The translations under genes and the position numbers were made by a program. A stretch of DNA of 64,000 nucleotides from Temnothorax longispinosus. Taxonomy: Eukaryota; Arthropoda; Insecta; Hymenoptera; Formicidae. The notes under the pieces are model-generated. The model was given only the letters and a program-made list of their open reading frames with translations, did not search any database and was not told the DNA's origin. The stretch covers positions 14,675,447-14,739,446 of the forward strand of contig NC_092364.1 in assembly GCF_030848805.1 (NCBI RefSeq). The letters are read 5' to 3'. Position 1 is the stretch's first letter; every line of letters begins with the position of its first letter. This document shows, in pieces, positions 1-11,841 of this stretch.

Positions 1-136
1 GCATGGCGATAAAGTAAATTTCCTATTTTTATTGTAAAATATTGTAAAAATCACCGACAAGTTGCGAAAACTGAGTCCTGGAGATGCCTTATATAACGAA
101 ATTAAAAAGTGGCCCCATTGGTCACCCAAGCCCTGA
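1..136 (+). pseudogene. PGRP domain, C-terminal fragment (left-most copy)
   Basis: From about base 50 to the TGA at 134-136 the sequence matches the last ~29 codons of the PGRP exon at 14213-14739 (GHRQV..TLSPGDALYNEIKKW, then WSPKP and stop). The first ~49 bases do not match that exon, so homology starts abruptly. A 2-base deletion relative to the other copy (gcgaaaactgag against tcgaaaactctgag) shifts the frame just before SPGDALY. I read this as the truncated, frameshifted 3' end of a further duplicate, meaning the array continues to the left of the window. The 3' flank (137 onward) is shared with the 3' flank of locus A. Confidence 0.7.
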
Positions 137-1750
137 CCCGATAACTTAAAAGTTTAACTTATGAGTGAAATACAATGTCTGAAAATATTCACATCCCTTT
201 TTCCTTTAAATCTGTAATTGCCGCACTGCAAATCCAAGTGTGTTAGTTCTATACGCATAAACGTCTAAGAATTACACATTTGCCTGCAGTTCTTTTTACA
301 CACATTTGGGCATTTTAAGTTACGTCATTTAACACCTTTAACCGTATTAAATTAAAAGTTAATACGTTCAATCGTGTCAGATAATTAATGTGATTTAAAA
401 CGGCAAGAAATGTGTCAGAAGAGTTTTAGCTAAATAACACATTTGCATTTGCAGTGCATCTATATATCTATGTCAGTGAGATATAATTCCAACAAGTTCA
501 GATAACAGTTAACTGAATATATCGCAGGTCTATTATTTTCGTTTCAAATATAAAATCTTCTTACACTCGAATACAGTGAAATATATGACAAAAGAATTAG
601 TCTCTGCTTTTGTAGCATCAATAAATTTAATTAGATCAAGTTAATTAGTGAATAAAGGAAATAAATGTCATATATAAATATATAATGAGTGTAGAAGATA
701 TAAAAGGCATTGTACTGGTCGAACTTAATAATAATAAAATTGATTTGCTGTTAAGTAAATATTAAAATTGAAAATCACTATAGAAATATATAACATGCAT
801 GATACAGGATATATATGTATATAAGAAATTTTAAGTGATCCATTTTAAATCAACCACACACATTCACTAATGTGTCGAAATACCAGATTACTCATTATCA
901 GTTCAGTGGTTTGTGTAAAGAAATAAAGGTGCCAATGTGACAATTACTTTCTATATTATTACTGTATATACTTTATTTTATAATATGCCGAATTTATCAG
1001 TCATGTTTTAATACATAATCTTGGTGAACATGTTGTTTATATCAAAAAATGTAACATTTAATTTGTACATTTAACGAGCCTATTACTTGTTAAATAAAGA
1101 AACATATACGTCCGTTAAATAAAAAAAAAACATATTCAATTCCTGTATATCTTTTTTTTACTCGTCAAACATCATTTTGTACATCTCACATTGGCGCGTA
1201 TTTACATGCAATAGAGAATTTTAAAAATTAAAAATGTAAGAGGAATTTCTCTTGCATTTTTAATTTAAATAAGAGAGAGAAATAAGAAAACTAATAATAT
1301 TGTGATAAAAAAATGGGAGGTCCAAAAAAGAGATGCTGTAGAAGAAATGGTGGAAGAAATGTTACAAAAAGAAGTCCACATAGAAATTAAAGCAAGTTCT
1401 GAACAAGAAGAGGAACAAATATGATTACAGAGAAACTGAAAGGTAAGGAACAGAAAAAAACAGTTATGGTTAAAAAAAAGATTTTAAAGGAGAAAAATAT
1501 TGACAGTGACCTAACTTGGAAGGTAAGACAGATACAAAGGAAAATATATAATAATTGAAAGAAAGTTTGCATGGAAAAAAGAAGGGGTTTAAAAGAACTA
1601 AATTTTTGAAGCAGGCAGAGTTCTGCTGGCCCATAAATAAGTGAAAAAAAGTTAATGCGGCTGTTCCTACGGGCTATATGTCGGCGATGCCTCTATAATA
1701 CTCTATATTATTATTAGGTAGATATAATATTTTTTTTTATTCAATAATAC

Positions 1751-2377
1751 TATTATTTAATAAAATAGGCGGCAGTGTGGTCTAGTGGTAGAGCGCCAGA
1801 CTCGTAACTTGAGAAACCAGGTTCGAGTCCACTAGAGCCATGTAACATGGAAAGTTTTTTCCGAAAAACTGCGCCCTCCGTGCAAGATAGGCTCTTGTGC
1901 GGAGCAAACTGGGCTCCGTCTTTCGGAAAGAGACGTTAAGCTGTTGGTCCAAAGGGTTAAGTGAGAGGAAAAAGGGTGGTATAAAAATAAAATTTCGTTT
2001 ATTGATTCCCCTCAGGGTTGCAAGGCGTTTTGTAGGGACATTCTCAACCCTTTACCCACCTCTCACTTAACCCTTTGGACCAACGGCTTAACGTCTCTTT
2101 CCGAAAGACGGAGCCCAGTTTGCTCCGCACAAGAGCCTATCTTGCACGGAGGGGCGCAGCTTTCAAAAAAACATTCCATGTTTACATGGCTCTAGTGGAC
2201 TCGAACCTGGTTCCTCAGATTACGAGTCTGGCGCTCTACCACTAGACCACACTGCCGCCCGAGAAAGGGTAGTATTGGATGAGAATGGAAAAAGGGTTGG
2301 GAACGTCCCTACAAAACGCCTTGCAACCCTGAGGGGAGTCAATAAACGTATTTATCTTTTTATTATTTAATAAAATA
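1751..2377. mobile_element. Nested tRNA-derived SINEs with 17-bp target-site duplication
   Basis: A perfect 17-bp direct repeat (tattatttaataaaata) flanks bases 1768-2360. The paralogous site in copy B (around 19035) has a single copy, so this is a true insertion. The outer SINE is on the plus strand. Its head has a pol III A box (tggtctagtggtagagc, 1778-1794) and B box (ggttcgagtcc, 1820-1830). Its tail ends in gaggggagtcaataaacgta. A second complete SINE in the opposite orientation (about 1984-2258) interrupts it, flanked by a diverged duplication like aaagggtggtat. The result is a ~500 bp inverted repeat. The tRNA-like part would carry a CGT anticodon loop but its T stem does not pair, so it is not a working tRNA gene. 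Confidence 0.8.
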
Positions 2378-3099
2378 CTATATAAAATATTATATAAAAT
2401 ATTATATAAAATGCTATTTAAAATACTATGTAAAATATAGTATATTGAAGTAAAAAATGTATTGACATGTCGGCATGTTAAATTTAATTAAATTTATATG
2501 ATCTCATTGCATCCAAAAAGAATATGGTATATTGGAGTGATGAGGCTCTGTTGGATGTCCACACGTGGAAAGAACGGGCTAATTAAGAGAATATGGTATA
2601 TTATTATGGTTCATTATAGTAGATTTTTTCAAAATATGGAAAATTGTTTTAAATCATTGCTTTTCTAAATTTAATTTTAAGATATATATATTTATACATA
2701 TAACAAATATATAAGTCTGTGTCTACATATAGAAAAACCTCTACGAAACTCAGCTCCAAATTTTTTTTATAATACACTGCCTCTTAATTTGAGGCAAATA
2801 ATCGTGACACAATTAGTGCAAAACACTAATCTTTCATCTTTAATTGCAAAAAATTATATAATAAGAGTAATATATAGATGTTTCGTGTATGCTATTGATG
2901 TTAGAAATCTCCGGCTATAGAAATGAAGATACAAGTCTATTCGATTCCACTAAAAGACTAAAGACCTCCGCACAACGAAAAATATAAGGAACAAAAAACA
3001 GATATTAATATCGCTAGCGATTAGGGCTAAAGAATCAAGAATAAAGTTGAATACACGATGAAAAATACAGGCAACAAAAACAGGGAATAACACAGGCAA

Positions 3100-3293
3100 T
3101 AGTTATTTGTGCAACAAGTGCTGTAAGATGAAAATTCCCGGGTGCGGAGTATACGCATGAGCCGAAGGCGAGTTACACACAGATTTTTATCTTTACGCAC
3201 GACATCCTATTTTATGTTGCAAGTGCGTGGAAAGTGGTCTATCACGCACGCGTAGCGTGCGCAATGGGCCACTTTCCATGCACGTGTTACATA
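3100..3293. mobile_element. Hairpin-bearing insertion specific to copy A
   Basis: Copy B reads straight from caggcaatag to atttttaacc, whereas copy A has about 190 extra bases here flanked by a short aatag repeat. The insert holds a GC-rich inverted repeat (gtggaaagtggtc and ggccactttccatgcac). It is probably a small non-autonomous DNA element; no family assigned. Confidence 0.45.
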
Positions 3294-4074
3294 ATAGATT
3301 TTTAACCTATCGGAAGCCGTGCATTAATGCTACATCAGCTTTATTCCTATAATTTCTTATTTCTAATCGCTAATATCTGTTCCTTGTCCCTTATATTTTT
3401 CATTATGGGGACTTAAAAATCGTTTAATAAGCGACGTTATCGCACATACATGCATGCCACAGCTACGTCACTGATAACTGTGATTGAAGGAAAGAGGCAA
3501 AGAGTGGGGTCACAGATTTCCGTTCACGTTCAACAAGATAACGCTACAGCAGTCTGTTTTGTGCCGGTTTGAATGGAGATAATGCCGTCAATTCGCGTGC
3601 TTTGATTGCAACGGTAATTCGATTGTCAGTGGCTGTTTGACAAGAGGCTAGCGACAAAATCTGTTCTTTTCAATAAAAACGAGCGTTGCGCACTTCCGAA
3701 ATATACATATGTACAACATATTTTCGGATCGCACTGTATTTACATTCGCTTTAATATGCAGCTTGATTCGCTGATAGATTTGTCGACATTGTGACCGCGG
3801 TGCCATCCACTTATCAGCACAGAAATCCCAGGCGTTATCATTCAAATTAAATAGGGGAATACCTATATTATGCAAAAGGCAATTTCCTGCTGCTAGCTGT
3901 ACTAGTTTTTAGTCTCCGCTTTTTTATTCTTTTCCTCGTTTTGCTTCTCGCAAGTGAGAAGTGTGAGAACGAACGCCTTCCACGATTCCACATCCAAGGC
4001 GTGTTTTTCAGCAGCCGTACGGCGTTATCGCTGAAGCCAGTATCTGTCTGACAGTGTCGTAGGATCAATGAAAA

Positions 4075-4850
4075 AAGGTGGTATGTCCATATAACCTATG
4101 AAAACAGATCGATGCAGTTTTTTCAGTAAAAGTAATTAAGCAACTGACGAATCTTCATGCTAAATTTGAAATGGATTGACCGTGTAGTTTCCGAGATATT
4201 ATTGTCTAAAAATATGCTTTTTTCCCTATCTTAAGCATTGCGTTTATGGCGGACGACGCGTGAGAGACCGTAATTTTGAGATAAATTGATGGTAGTAAAT
4301 TATAGAAAAGACAGATCAGGTTGAAAATTAGAATAAAAACAGAGGATGAGTGTCTTCCGAATCATATGGTACCAAAGCCAACAATCTCAACCGTATAGAA
4401 TGTTCACAAAATTAGTTAAAAGACATCGATTTCAGTCCATTCCTCACTGTGATCACAAACCTTCGGATATGTGGCAACGTCGCGCTTTGAATTCATAACG
4501 CGAGTTGCATAGGTTAAAACGCGGTTGTTCGTTCATGATATAAAAGTAAATGTTGCACTTAAATAAAATTAACCTCTAAGTTTATTGCTCCGAACGATAC
4601 ACGTGCAACCATTTGTTTACATGAATGTTGCGACGTTGCCACATCTGAAGCTCTTCTGTACTACGCTAAGAAAATAATTGGACTATTTTCATTCGCCTCT
4701 TTTTTATTATTGATTATTTATTCGATTTGAGATATACAATCATTTTGAGAAATTCATTAATGAATTTAGTCGACTATGAAAGTGTATGAAATTAGAAGTT
4801 TTAAAATGAGGTTTATTTTGACTCACATAGTCGCGAATAAACCACCGTTC
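4075..4850. mobile_element. Unclassified insertion or replacement in copy A
   Basis: Copies A and B align on both sides (gtaggatcaatgaaaa on the left, ttcggattgtactttg on the right). Copy A has ~775 unrelated bases in place of ~35 in copy B. Inside is an inverted repeat (atgtggcaacgtcgc near 4465, gcgacgttgccacat near 4627). No terminal repeat or target duplication was found, so its class is open. Confidence 0.35.
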
Positions 4851-5506
4851 GGATTGTACTTTGTTCCAGCGGGACGGTGCATCCTCCAACTGCAGGTGGT
4901 GTCAATGCGACGTGTTGAAAACCGTTAGGGCCAGATAAAATAAAGTTTTCCTGCCCGCGGAGCGCTTACCACAATGACAGCACCATGTCGTCACAAATCG
5001 ATGGTGAATTTAGTGTTGACAAAGTGACCGCTACCAGATGGTAATTTGTAATCCTAAATATAAGTCAATTAATCTTTTAATTTAGCGGATTGTTGCCGAC
5101 CGATTGCGTCAATTTAAAATATTAGGGTGCATTCAGGAATTACGATCAGGCCCACCTAAGTAATTCTAATGCTATAATATACATGACGTAAACTACAGCT
5201 TAGAGTTACCCAGGTTGAATTTCTGAACGCAGCCCTGATGTTTCTCGAGCTTGTTTTTTATTTTACATTCGAAATTTTCACAAATTGTAAAAAAAATCAA
5301 ATAAGAATTATGTTTACAAATTGATCTTTCTTTTGTTATTTGAAAAGAGAATATTAAAAGACAAAAAATTAAACCGGACATTTATATTCTAATTGGAAGT
5401 GAGAGAATTTTGTAGCGACTTGATGAATTTATTTAAAGATCCTGTAGTTTTCTCGGCGAGCGTAAGATGTATCTGATATAAAGAAGGTGAATTTTCAGCG
5501 TAGCGC

Positions 5507-6123
5507 ATGGATATTGTAACATTGATGCAACAGCAGCATCAAACGCTCGACGGTAATAACCAGTGTCAGAAGGAGCAGGACCACATGAATAATGGTGCGT
5601 ACTGTTGCGGCGTCTGCCGAGGGTCATGCGGTCGACAGGTTTCGCGGCGAGGCTGGATGTTCGGCGAAGGAAATGGCGGTCGTAGCTTCGGACAATGATA
5701 GCGTTGGAGATTCCTCTACGCAGTGCAGTGACGTTATAGACGACGATAATGAAGAAGAGGAGACGGATGTCGAGGAAAGCGGCGCCGACGGCTGGATCAT
5801 GAATCCGCCGGTATCGACCATCGTCCAGCAGCATTAAGCATTCGATACCACGAATGGTTACATCGCCCTTCCGAACCCCGATTCGTCGAATTTCAGTGAC
5901 GTCCGCGTGAAAGATTCGAGGAATGTGCATCTGGGTAGTGAGGTCAACTACAGTGGTTCGGTTACCATTCATGTAAAACATGTCGTTTATACATCTAGTC
6001 CGACTCAAGATGCGAGTAAATCTGACACCAACGTCTCCGACAATACCTCGAATTTGACGACGAATAAGGATAACGGAGATATAAACAGATGCATTTTTCA
6101 GCAAAATATTAAATTAAATAAAG
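5507..6123 (+). pseudogene. PGRP-LC-like cytoplasmic exon, locus A (broken)
   Basis: This exon is homologous to 27819-28407 and to the minus-strand exon 38193-37605. It starts with ATG (MDIVTLMQQ), carries the same acidic EEEE.DVEE block and the RHIM-like segment (VHLGSEVNYSGSVTIH), and ends at the same phase-1 donor (ataaag|gtaata). It is broken: the frame shifts after the N-terminus and meets TGA at about 5696, and a TAA at about 5835 replaces a Gln codon of locus C. It cannot encode the receptor tail as written. In insect PGRP-LC this tail drives IMD signalling through RHIM-like amyloid contacts; that function is inferred from the family. Confidence 0.75.
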
Positions 6124-7634
6124 GTAATAATCGTGCAACGCACCCGTTGCTTTTAGTTTATACTTCATTCTTTATACGTAAGTATACATAGATATGTTTA
6201 AGCATAAAATCGCCGGATAACTAAAAAGTACAGATCCTTTATATGTTTTTGGATTTTAGGGTAACAACAATTTTATATAAGAAATAATAAATCGCGACCC
6301 GCTAAATTGCATTATAGTGTAAATATGCTAAATATGCTATAAATTGAATATAGATATAATGTAAATATTTTTTATTGATATCATCATAACAAAACTCTTC
6401 TTTCCTGATAAAATAAAATGTACTTTCAACTCTTTCAAACTAGTTTGAAAACGTGTGTAATAAATATGTTGTGTATCTAAACATTAAAGAATCAATATTC
6501 ATCTTGAAAAATTTAAATATATTAGTAGAACGCAATGATTACTTGCGGACACTGATTTTAATCTGATAAATTCAAAAACATTATAGAATCAAATTCTCTT
6601 TGTTTTACACGTAAACATTTCGTGGTACATGTAAACATACGTGGGTACGTAATAAGCAACAATGTTTACATGTAAAACAAAGAGAATTTGATCTGGCTGA
6701 GTCTGAAACGATTAGTTGAATCGACATCGATGTCGATGCATTGATAAATAGTCGATGTGAAATACTGATTCATATCTTTGTCATCATACTTGTTTTTTAC
6801 GTCAATTAAACAATTCCAAATATTTTTGTAAGATTTTTATTGTCTTTCATCTGGCTCCACACATCCACAGATGACAGAAATATCAATCAGTATTCGACAT
6901 CAATCATTCATCGATGCATTGACGTCGATTTGACTTTTTATCTCTAGTTAGATAGTACTGATAGTTCTGCGATAGTAATGCGATAAGAATCAATGATGTA
7001 CAATCTTTATCTATTTTGAAGTAGTTTCGATAATTTCTTCCTTTTAGTACATGTCTTTTTTTATCTGAAAGAAACCTATTTACAAACCGTCAAAGCCATA
7101 TGTTGACCTGTCAGAGCATGGGGGTTTTCGGAAGAACAGCCATTTTTTCTTCTACATAAAATATAATCATGTTATCAGAGAACCGTTCAGACTGCAACAA
7201 TTTTTAAAAGTAATTTTAATGTCACGAATATCATTAAATACTTTGACCAATGGTCTTTGTCATACTATTCTAGAATATAGTTTAATATCGACAATATTTT
7301 AGATTTAAAATTGTTACACTTTAGTCGCGCCACAAGAGCTAAATATAAAAGAGCTATTTTGACTTTACAATATATATGTGTTATGCTATCTGGCATATAT
7401 TAGAGATATTGCATGCCGCAAATTGTTTACTTGATTGTGAATAGAATAACAGAAAATTGACACCAAATAAGAATTATAATGCTTTACGTGAGAAACTTAA
7501 TTAATGTAATTATAATACTCCTCTCGTACACACTTGCTACTCGTCATATTAATTGTGTATGAATTTCATCAAACGATATTAATAAGTAGCTCGTGAAACA
7601 AACGTTCTAATACAGCTTTTTATAATTATTCTAG
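6124..7634 (+). other. Intron between cytoplasmic and TM exons, locus A
   Basis: This non-coding segment is homologous to the introns at 28408-29935 and, inverted, 35277-37604. It contains a local inverted repeat (atcaaattctctttgtttta near 6592 against its complement near 6665) whose right arm is missing in locus C. Nothing coding was seen. Confidence 0.6.
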
Positions 7635-7772
7635 TGACGCAATGGCTCTGGACGTGGAAACGTGCGGTTTTATCGTGCGTTATAACTTTAATACTTCTAG
7701 CTGTTGTAGTACCTATATCGGTTCACCAGACCGCATCGGTCTCCCCGGAAATTCCAACCTCATCGCTCGAGG
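7635..7772 (+). CDS. PGRP-LC-like transmembrane exon, locus A
   Basis: The acceptor is ttctag|tgacgc and the donor is ctcgagg|gtaatt, both in phase 1; the exon is 138 nt, so it is phase-symmetric. It encodes (V)TQWLWTWKRAVLSC, a hydrophobic helix (about 20 residues: ITLILLAVVVPISV) and a short Ser/Pro-rich stalk ending SSLEG. It is clearly homologous to 29936-30085 and 35276-35100. As in PGRP-LC, the basic flank (WKRA) before the helix predicts a type II protein with a cytoplasmic N-terminus. The frame is intact. It can splice in phase either to the GH18 exon at 7856 or to the PGRP exon at 14213. Confidence 0.75.
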
Positions 7773-7855
7773 GTAATTGTCTATCTGGAAAAATTTTTAT
7801 TTTGCAAGCGCAACATAAAGCAAGCGCTATGTTATCACGATCTCGCCGATTATAG

Positions 7856-10236
7856 ATCCCGACAAGGTATCCCCGTTATCCGGCTACTACAAGGTTGTGT
7901 GCTACTTCACAAATTGGGCCTGGTACCGTCGTGGAATCGGCCGTTATTTGCCGGAACACATCGATCACACTCTTTGCACGCATATCGTGTACGGCTTCGC
8001 AGTGCTAGATTATTCCGAGCTGGCGATTATGGCGAACGACTCCTGGGCGGACTACGACAATCGTTTCTACGAGCGGGTGGTAGCGTATAAAAAGCGGGGT
8101 CTTAAGGTGCTCCTCGCGCTGGGCGGATGGAATGACTCCGCCGGCGACAAGTACAGCCGATTGGTGAATAGTCCATCCGCTAGGAAGAAATTCATCAATC
8201 ATGCCATTCAGTTTATCGAAAAATACGGTTTTGATGGATTGGACTTGGATTGGGAGTATCCTGTTTGCTGGCAGGTGAGCGCAATTTTTTTTAAATTTAC
8301 ATTCTGTCAAGTAAGAACGTGGTCGCTATAACTCGCAGTTGGTAAAAGCTATACTCCTGATTCTTGCATGAGTTGATAGAGGATACTTTTCTTCTTGATG
8401 CTTTGCGAAGAAAAGCTCAGTTGTCGTTAAAGTGTTGCCACAGCAAAGCATAAGCGTCGCATGAGTGCCGCGTACGCGTCGGGCTTCGAAGCTGTATTAC
8501 GTGTTTACACACAATCTGAATGCGGGCAAAATTTTGGAAATCTGTAAAAAGGCCTTGTTACTATCTGCACACTCGTGGTTTATAAAAAAAAAATGAAGAC
8601 TGGATCCAGCAGGAGGATAATGATCCGAAACACCGGAGCAGACTTTGTACTGAGTGGAAGGAGCAACCTGGCATCAATCAATTGGATTGACCGTTACAGT
8701 CGCCCGATGCAAATCCAATCGAAAATGTTTGGGCATATATTAAACATAAGCTTCGTGAAAGACAAATATTCAGTTTAAAGCAATTATCTTGAGAGATTCG
8801 TTGGAGATATGGAGATCCTTGCCGCACGAATGGTGCAAAATATGCCTCGGAAATATTAGTCAATTATCGACGCCGATGGTGACTAGACACATTATTAATG
8901 TAATTGCATCTTAGCTCTAATCAAATAGAATGTATCTATGTATTTCAAAATTTTGCTAACTCAATTTTTCTATAAATTAGGCCGACAACGCTCTTACTTG
9001 ACAGACTGTAATAATATTAATACAAGCGTTAGAGTTTTTATTCATCATCGTCCTTTTTTTTGTGTTTTTTTTTTCTTTATTTCATCTCTCTGGAAATATT
9101 TTGAATAATATTTTAAGATTTAAATATAAAATTTAGATAGTATTTTATATCTTTATTTGAATCTCTGTTTTTCGTATTTTTTGTATATAATCTTGCAAAT
9201 TATTTATAATTATTTTCAATTATTAACAATTTTTTTCAAATTTTGGCAACAGGCAAATTGCAACAAGGGTCCAGATTCGGATAAAGAGAGCTTTGCAGCT
9301 ATATTGCGGGAATTAAGCGCTGAATTCAAGCCAAAAGGATTGCTTCTCTCGGCAGCGGTCTCGCCGGACATGCAGGTGATTGACAAGGGCTACGACGTCC
9401 CGGCGTTGGCCAAGTATTTGGACTGGATCACCGTCATGGCGTCTGACTATCACGGAGAATGGGACAAACGTACCGGTCATGTTGCGCCTTTATATTATCA
9501 TCCGGACGATGAGATGTACTACGATGAGATGTACTACTTGAACGCTAACTATTCGATCAACTATTGGATCTCGAAGGGTGCACCACCCAGGAGCATTGTT
9601 ATGGGCACCCCATTGTACGGCCGATCATTTTCACTTGCGGCGAGTAGCGTACACGGATTAAACGCGCCAACCTATGACGGCGGCGAAGCTGGAGAGGCGA
9701 CCAATGAAACAGGCTTCTTGTCATATTACGAGGTAAATTCATGTCCAAAAAAGAAATATTAAAAAAATAAAAATCTAAATAAATATTAAAAAATCATCAA
9801 ATAAGTTTCTAATAAAATGCATATAAGAAAATATTAATTCTGCATTAATTAATAGCTGCAAATAAAAAGTTATTAATTTTTAATATCCCAAAAATGTACA
9901 TTTATTCTAGGAGTAAATAAATATCTATTCTTTTGCTTTTATGACAGATATGTGAAAGAACGTTGAAGAAGGGATGGACAGTCGTTCAGGATAAAGACAG
10001 AAGAATCGGCCCTTATGCCTACAAAGGTCTTCAGTGGGTGAGCTTCGACGACGCTCAACAAATTAAACTGAAGGCAGAACTGATCAAGAAACTTGGTCTT
10101 GGCGGTGGTAGTGTTTGGGCCTTAGATCTGGACGACTTCAACAATAGATGCGGCTGCGAGCCTAGTCCGCTATTGAGAACAATGAATCGAGTTTTGAGAA
10201 ATTATCCGAAGGGCCCGCTGTGTCCCATTACAGAAG
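7856..10236 (+). CDS. GH18 chitinase domain (Cht10-like), locus A, three exons
   Basis: Exons are 7856-8274, 9253-9732 and 9948-10236, all with GT-AG borders and compatible phases (in 1, 0, 0, out 1). The product reads DPDKVSPLSGYYKVVCYFTNWAWYR, with the glycoside hydrolase 18 hallmarks LLALGGWND, FDGLDLDWEYP (acid/base Glu present), MASDYHGEWDKRTG and GSVWALDLDDF. The wording matches catalytic units of the multidomain insect chitinase Cht10. GH18 enzymes cleave chitin beta-1,4 links. Oddities: the usual Tyr of the MxYD motif is Ser here (Tyr in locus B), and a 15-base tandem duplication gives DEMYYDEMYY. The first exon joins in phase to the upstream PGRP-LC TM exon. A Tc1 relic fills the first intron. 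Activity may be reduced; expression is unknown. Confidence 0.8.
8300..9007 (+). mobile_element. Tc1/mariner-like relic in chitinase intron, locus A
   Basis: The element is flanked by TA on both sides and has ~28-bp terminal inverted repeats (TGTCAAGTAAGAACGT near the left end, complement near the right). An internal frame, with breaks, reads DNDPKHRS, then PLQSPDANPIENVWAYIK, the C-terminal catalytic signature of Tc1 transposases. It is a short defective copy. The same element sits at the orthologous place in locus B, so it entered before the A/B duplication. Confidence 0.8.
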
Positions 10237-11199
10237 GTAGATGTTAATATAATTTTTTAAAAATAGAAAAATATCTCAATGATATGTACAATATGTAGAA
10301 AAATATAAAGTTTGGAGTCTATTATATAAAAAAAGTATAAATATTGATTATATTTTATGAAATAGTATTTTTTAGGCGTCGATAAAGAAGTGCTCACCGA
10401 TTCTTACACATACATACAGAGCGCCTGCTCTAGGGCTACCCGTTATACTGATCCGTATGTTTTTGGCTGAATTCGAGGAGACGCGTAACATGTGCATATG
10501 AAATTTTCTAACATACTTTTCTCTTATACTAAAGCTCACAGCTCATTTCTGCAAGCACAGGATTCTTCTTCATTGTATTTCCGTGACGGCTGCAAGGTTT
10601 TTGTATACGTACACAGTCTAAAACTTTTATCTGCAGCAAATGTTGTCATGAGTCGACCGCAGAATCGAAAATAAAACTGTAATTTTCTAATTTTTTTTCG
10701 TTTTTCATACGCAATTGGTGCTTGCCGTCTTCGTTATCGTCCATACTTTAATTCTGGACAAAAAATTTTTAATTCGGTGAAATCAATCAAAAGATTTGTG
10801 TGTCTGAAAATATCGCGGTAAAACAGACCTGTCTCCAGCATCCCCTTTATAGAAAAAGGTGAAACGTAATAAAAAAAATAAATGATACATGATTATCTGT
10901 AGTGCAGTAAAATTTCAAAAAATGGTAGAAAGTTGCACCTAATTTTTAGTACGTGTATATTTTACTACAAAAACAATATTAAAACATTTCTAAATAGTTA
11001 AAAAGAAATTTACGCATCACGAAAACCATTTATGTCACGTGCGTCTCGAGATTACGGACTTTGATGACTGCCATCTCGATACGAAGTATGGGCAACGAAA
11101 TAACTGTCACAGCATGAATCAATTACTACTAATATACCACTAATAATATTAATTGATTCAACTTAAACATTCTGGATTACCCTAAATAGTCAATGACCC
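10237..11199 (+). other. Non-coding stretch between GH18-1 and CBM14 exons
   Basis: An acceptor-like site at 10375 leads in phase to a short frame (GVDKEVLTDSYTYIQ) that stops near 10468. It does not match the Thr/Pro-rich linker found at this place in locus B (24211-24378), so the original linker start was probably lost from locus A. Nothing else was recognised. Confidence 0.4.
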
Positions 11200-11232
11200 A
11201 TGGTACCTCGTGGCTCATGGTGCCCCGGTCTC

Positions 11233-11508
11233 CCCTACATCCCACCAGCAACAACCCCGACTACAACGACGATTGAATCAGACATTGACGATACCATTGA
11301 GATCGAAGCCAGTCTACTACCCGCGGCAGATTGCGGAGGACATTTATTCATACTGCACAAAAACGACTGCACCAAGTATTATCTGTGCAACTTTGGCAAG
11401 ATCTCGGAACAGTCCTGTCCACCTGGACTCTACTGGAACGAAAACCGATGCGACTACCCGGAGAACACCAAGTGCAATACCACTCAACGTCAAGACGTAT
11501 CGCGATGA
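11233..11508 (+). CDS. Thr/Pro linker plus CBM14 chitin-binding domain, locus A
   Basis: The frame reads YIPPATTPTTTTIESD, an extracellular linker, then a six-cysteine peritrophin-type chitin-binding domain: ADCGGH, NDCTKYYLC, EQSCPPGLYWNENRCD and NTKCN. Cysteine spacing and the YYLC/GLYWNENRCD signatures are typical of CBM14, which binds chitin in cuticle or peritrophic matrix. The frame ends in TGA at 11506-11508. No clear acceptor lies just upstream, while the linker start (IYIPPPTTPTTT) is present in locus B, so the 5' edge here is approximate. It lies between the two GH18 units, as in multidomain chitinases such as Cht10. Confidence 0.7.
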   Translation, partial: PYIPPATTPTTTTIESDIDDTIEIEASLLPAADCGGHLFILHKNDCTKYYLCNFGKISEQSCPPGLYWNENRCDYPENTKCNTTQRQDVSR

Positions 11509-11841
11509 ATAGACTTTGATCATTTTAATACAAACGTAAAGCGTTTTGAAAAAAACGCAAGATTTATTCTGTCGATTTCTTAGAGCAGCCTATCGCCGAG
11601 ATTTAGACTCGCAAAGAATATAAAAGAAAAAAAGGTGTTTGTTACTATACGAATTGGGCTTGGAGGCGGGTAAGCTTCGGCAGATTCACTCCCAAAGACA
11701 TCGACAAGCAGCTTTGCACACACATCGTATATGCCTTCACTACGCTAAACGCGGAGACATTTCTCTTAAATATCGATGACTCCGTCGACGTCTATAAAAG
11801 TTTTCTTAACAAAGCGGCGAAAGTTAGAAGAAAAAACGGCG

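Larger units (their letters stand above)
137..5506. repeat. Duplicated intergenic unit, copy A
   Basis: This non-coding stretch lies between the PGRP stop and the next cytoplasmic exon. It is repeated in the same orientation at 14740-21180 and partly at 24385-26000, and inverted in the arm ending near 43130. No open frame in it resembles a known protein or is conserved between copies. Copy A differs from copy B by at least three insertions: nested SINEs (1768-2360), a hairpin-rich block (about 3100-3293) and an unclassified block (about 4075-4850). Confidence 0.8.

Noticed and set aside
1768..1843. tRNA gene candidate with A and B boxes
   Set aside because: The T stem does not pair, the sequence is joined to a SINE body and tail with target duplication, and a second copy lies inverted beside it. 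It is a SINE head.
3648..4068. Minus-strand frames repeated in copies A and B (e.g. ending in IEKNRF)
   Set aside because: The similarity comes from duplication of the whole intergenic unit. Stops and frameshifts differ between copies and no family is recognised.
5433..6104. 223-codon minus-strand frame opposite the locus A cytoplasmic exon
   Set aside because: It is the complement of a known exon (also seen in part opposite the locus C copy) and has no protein-like pattern of its own.
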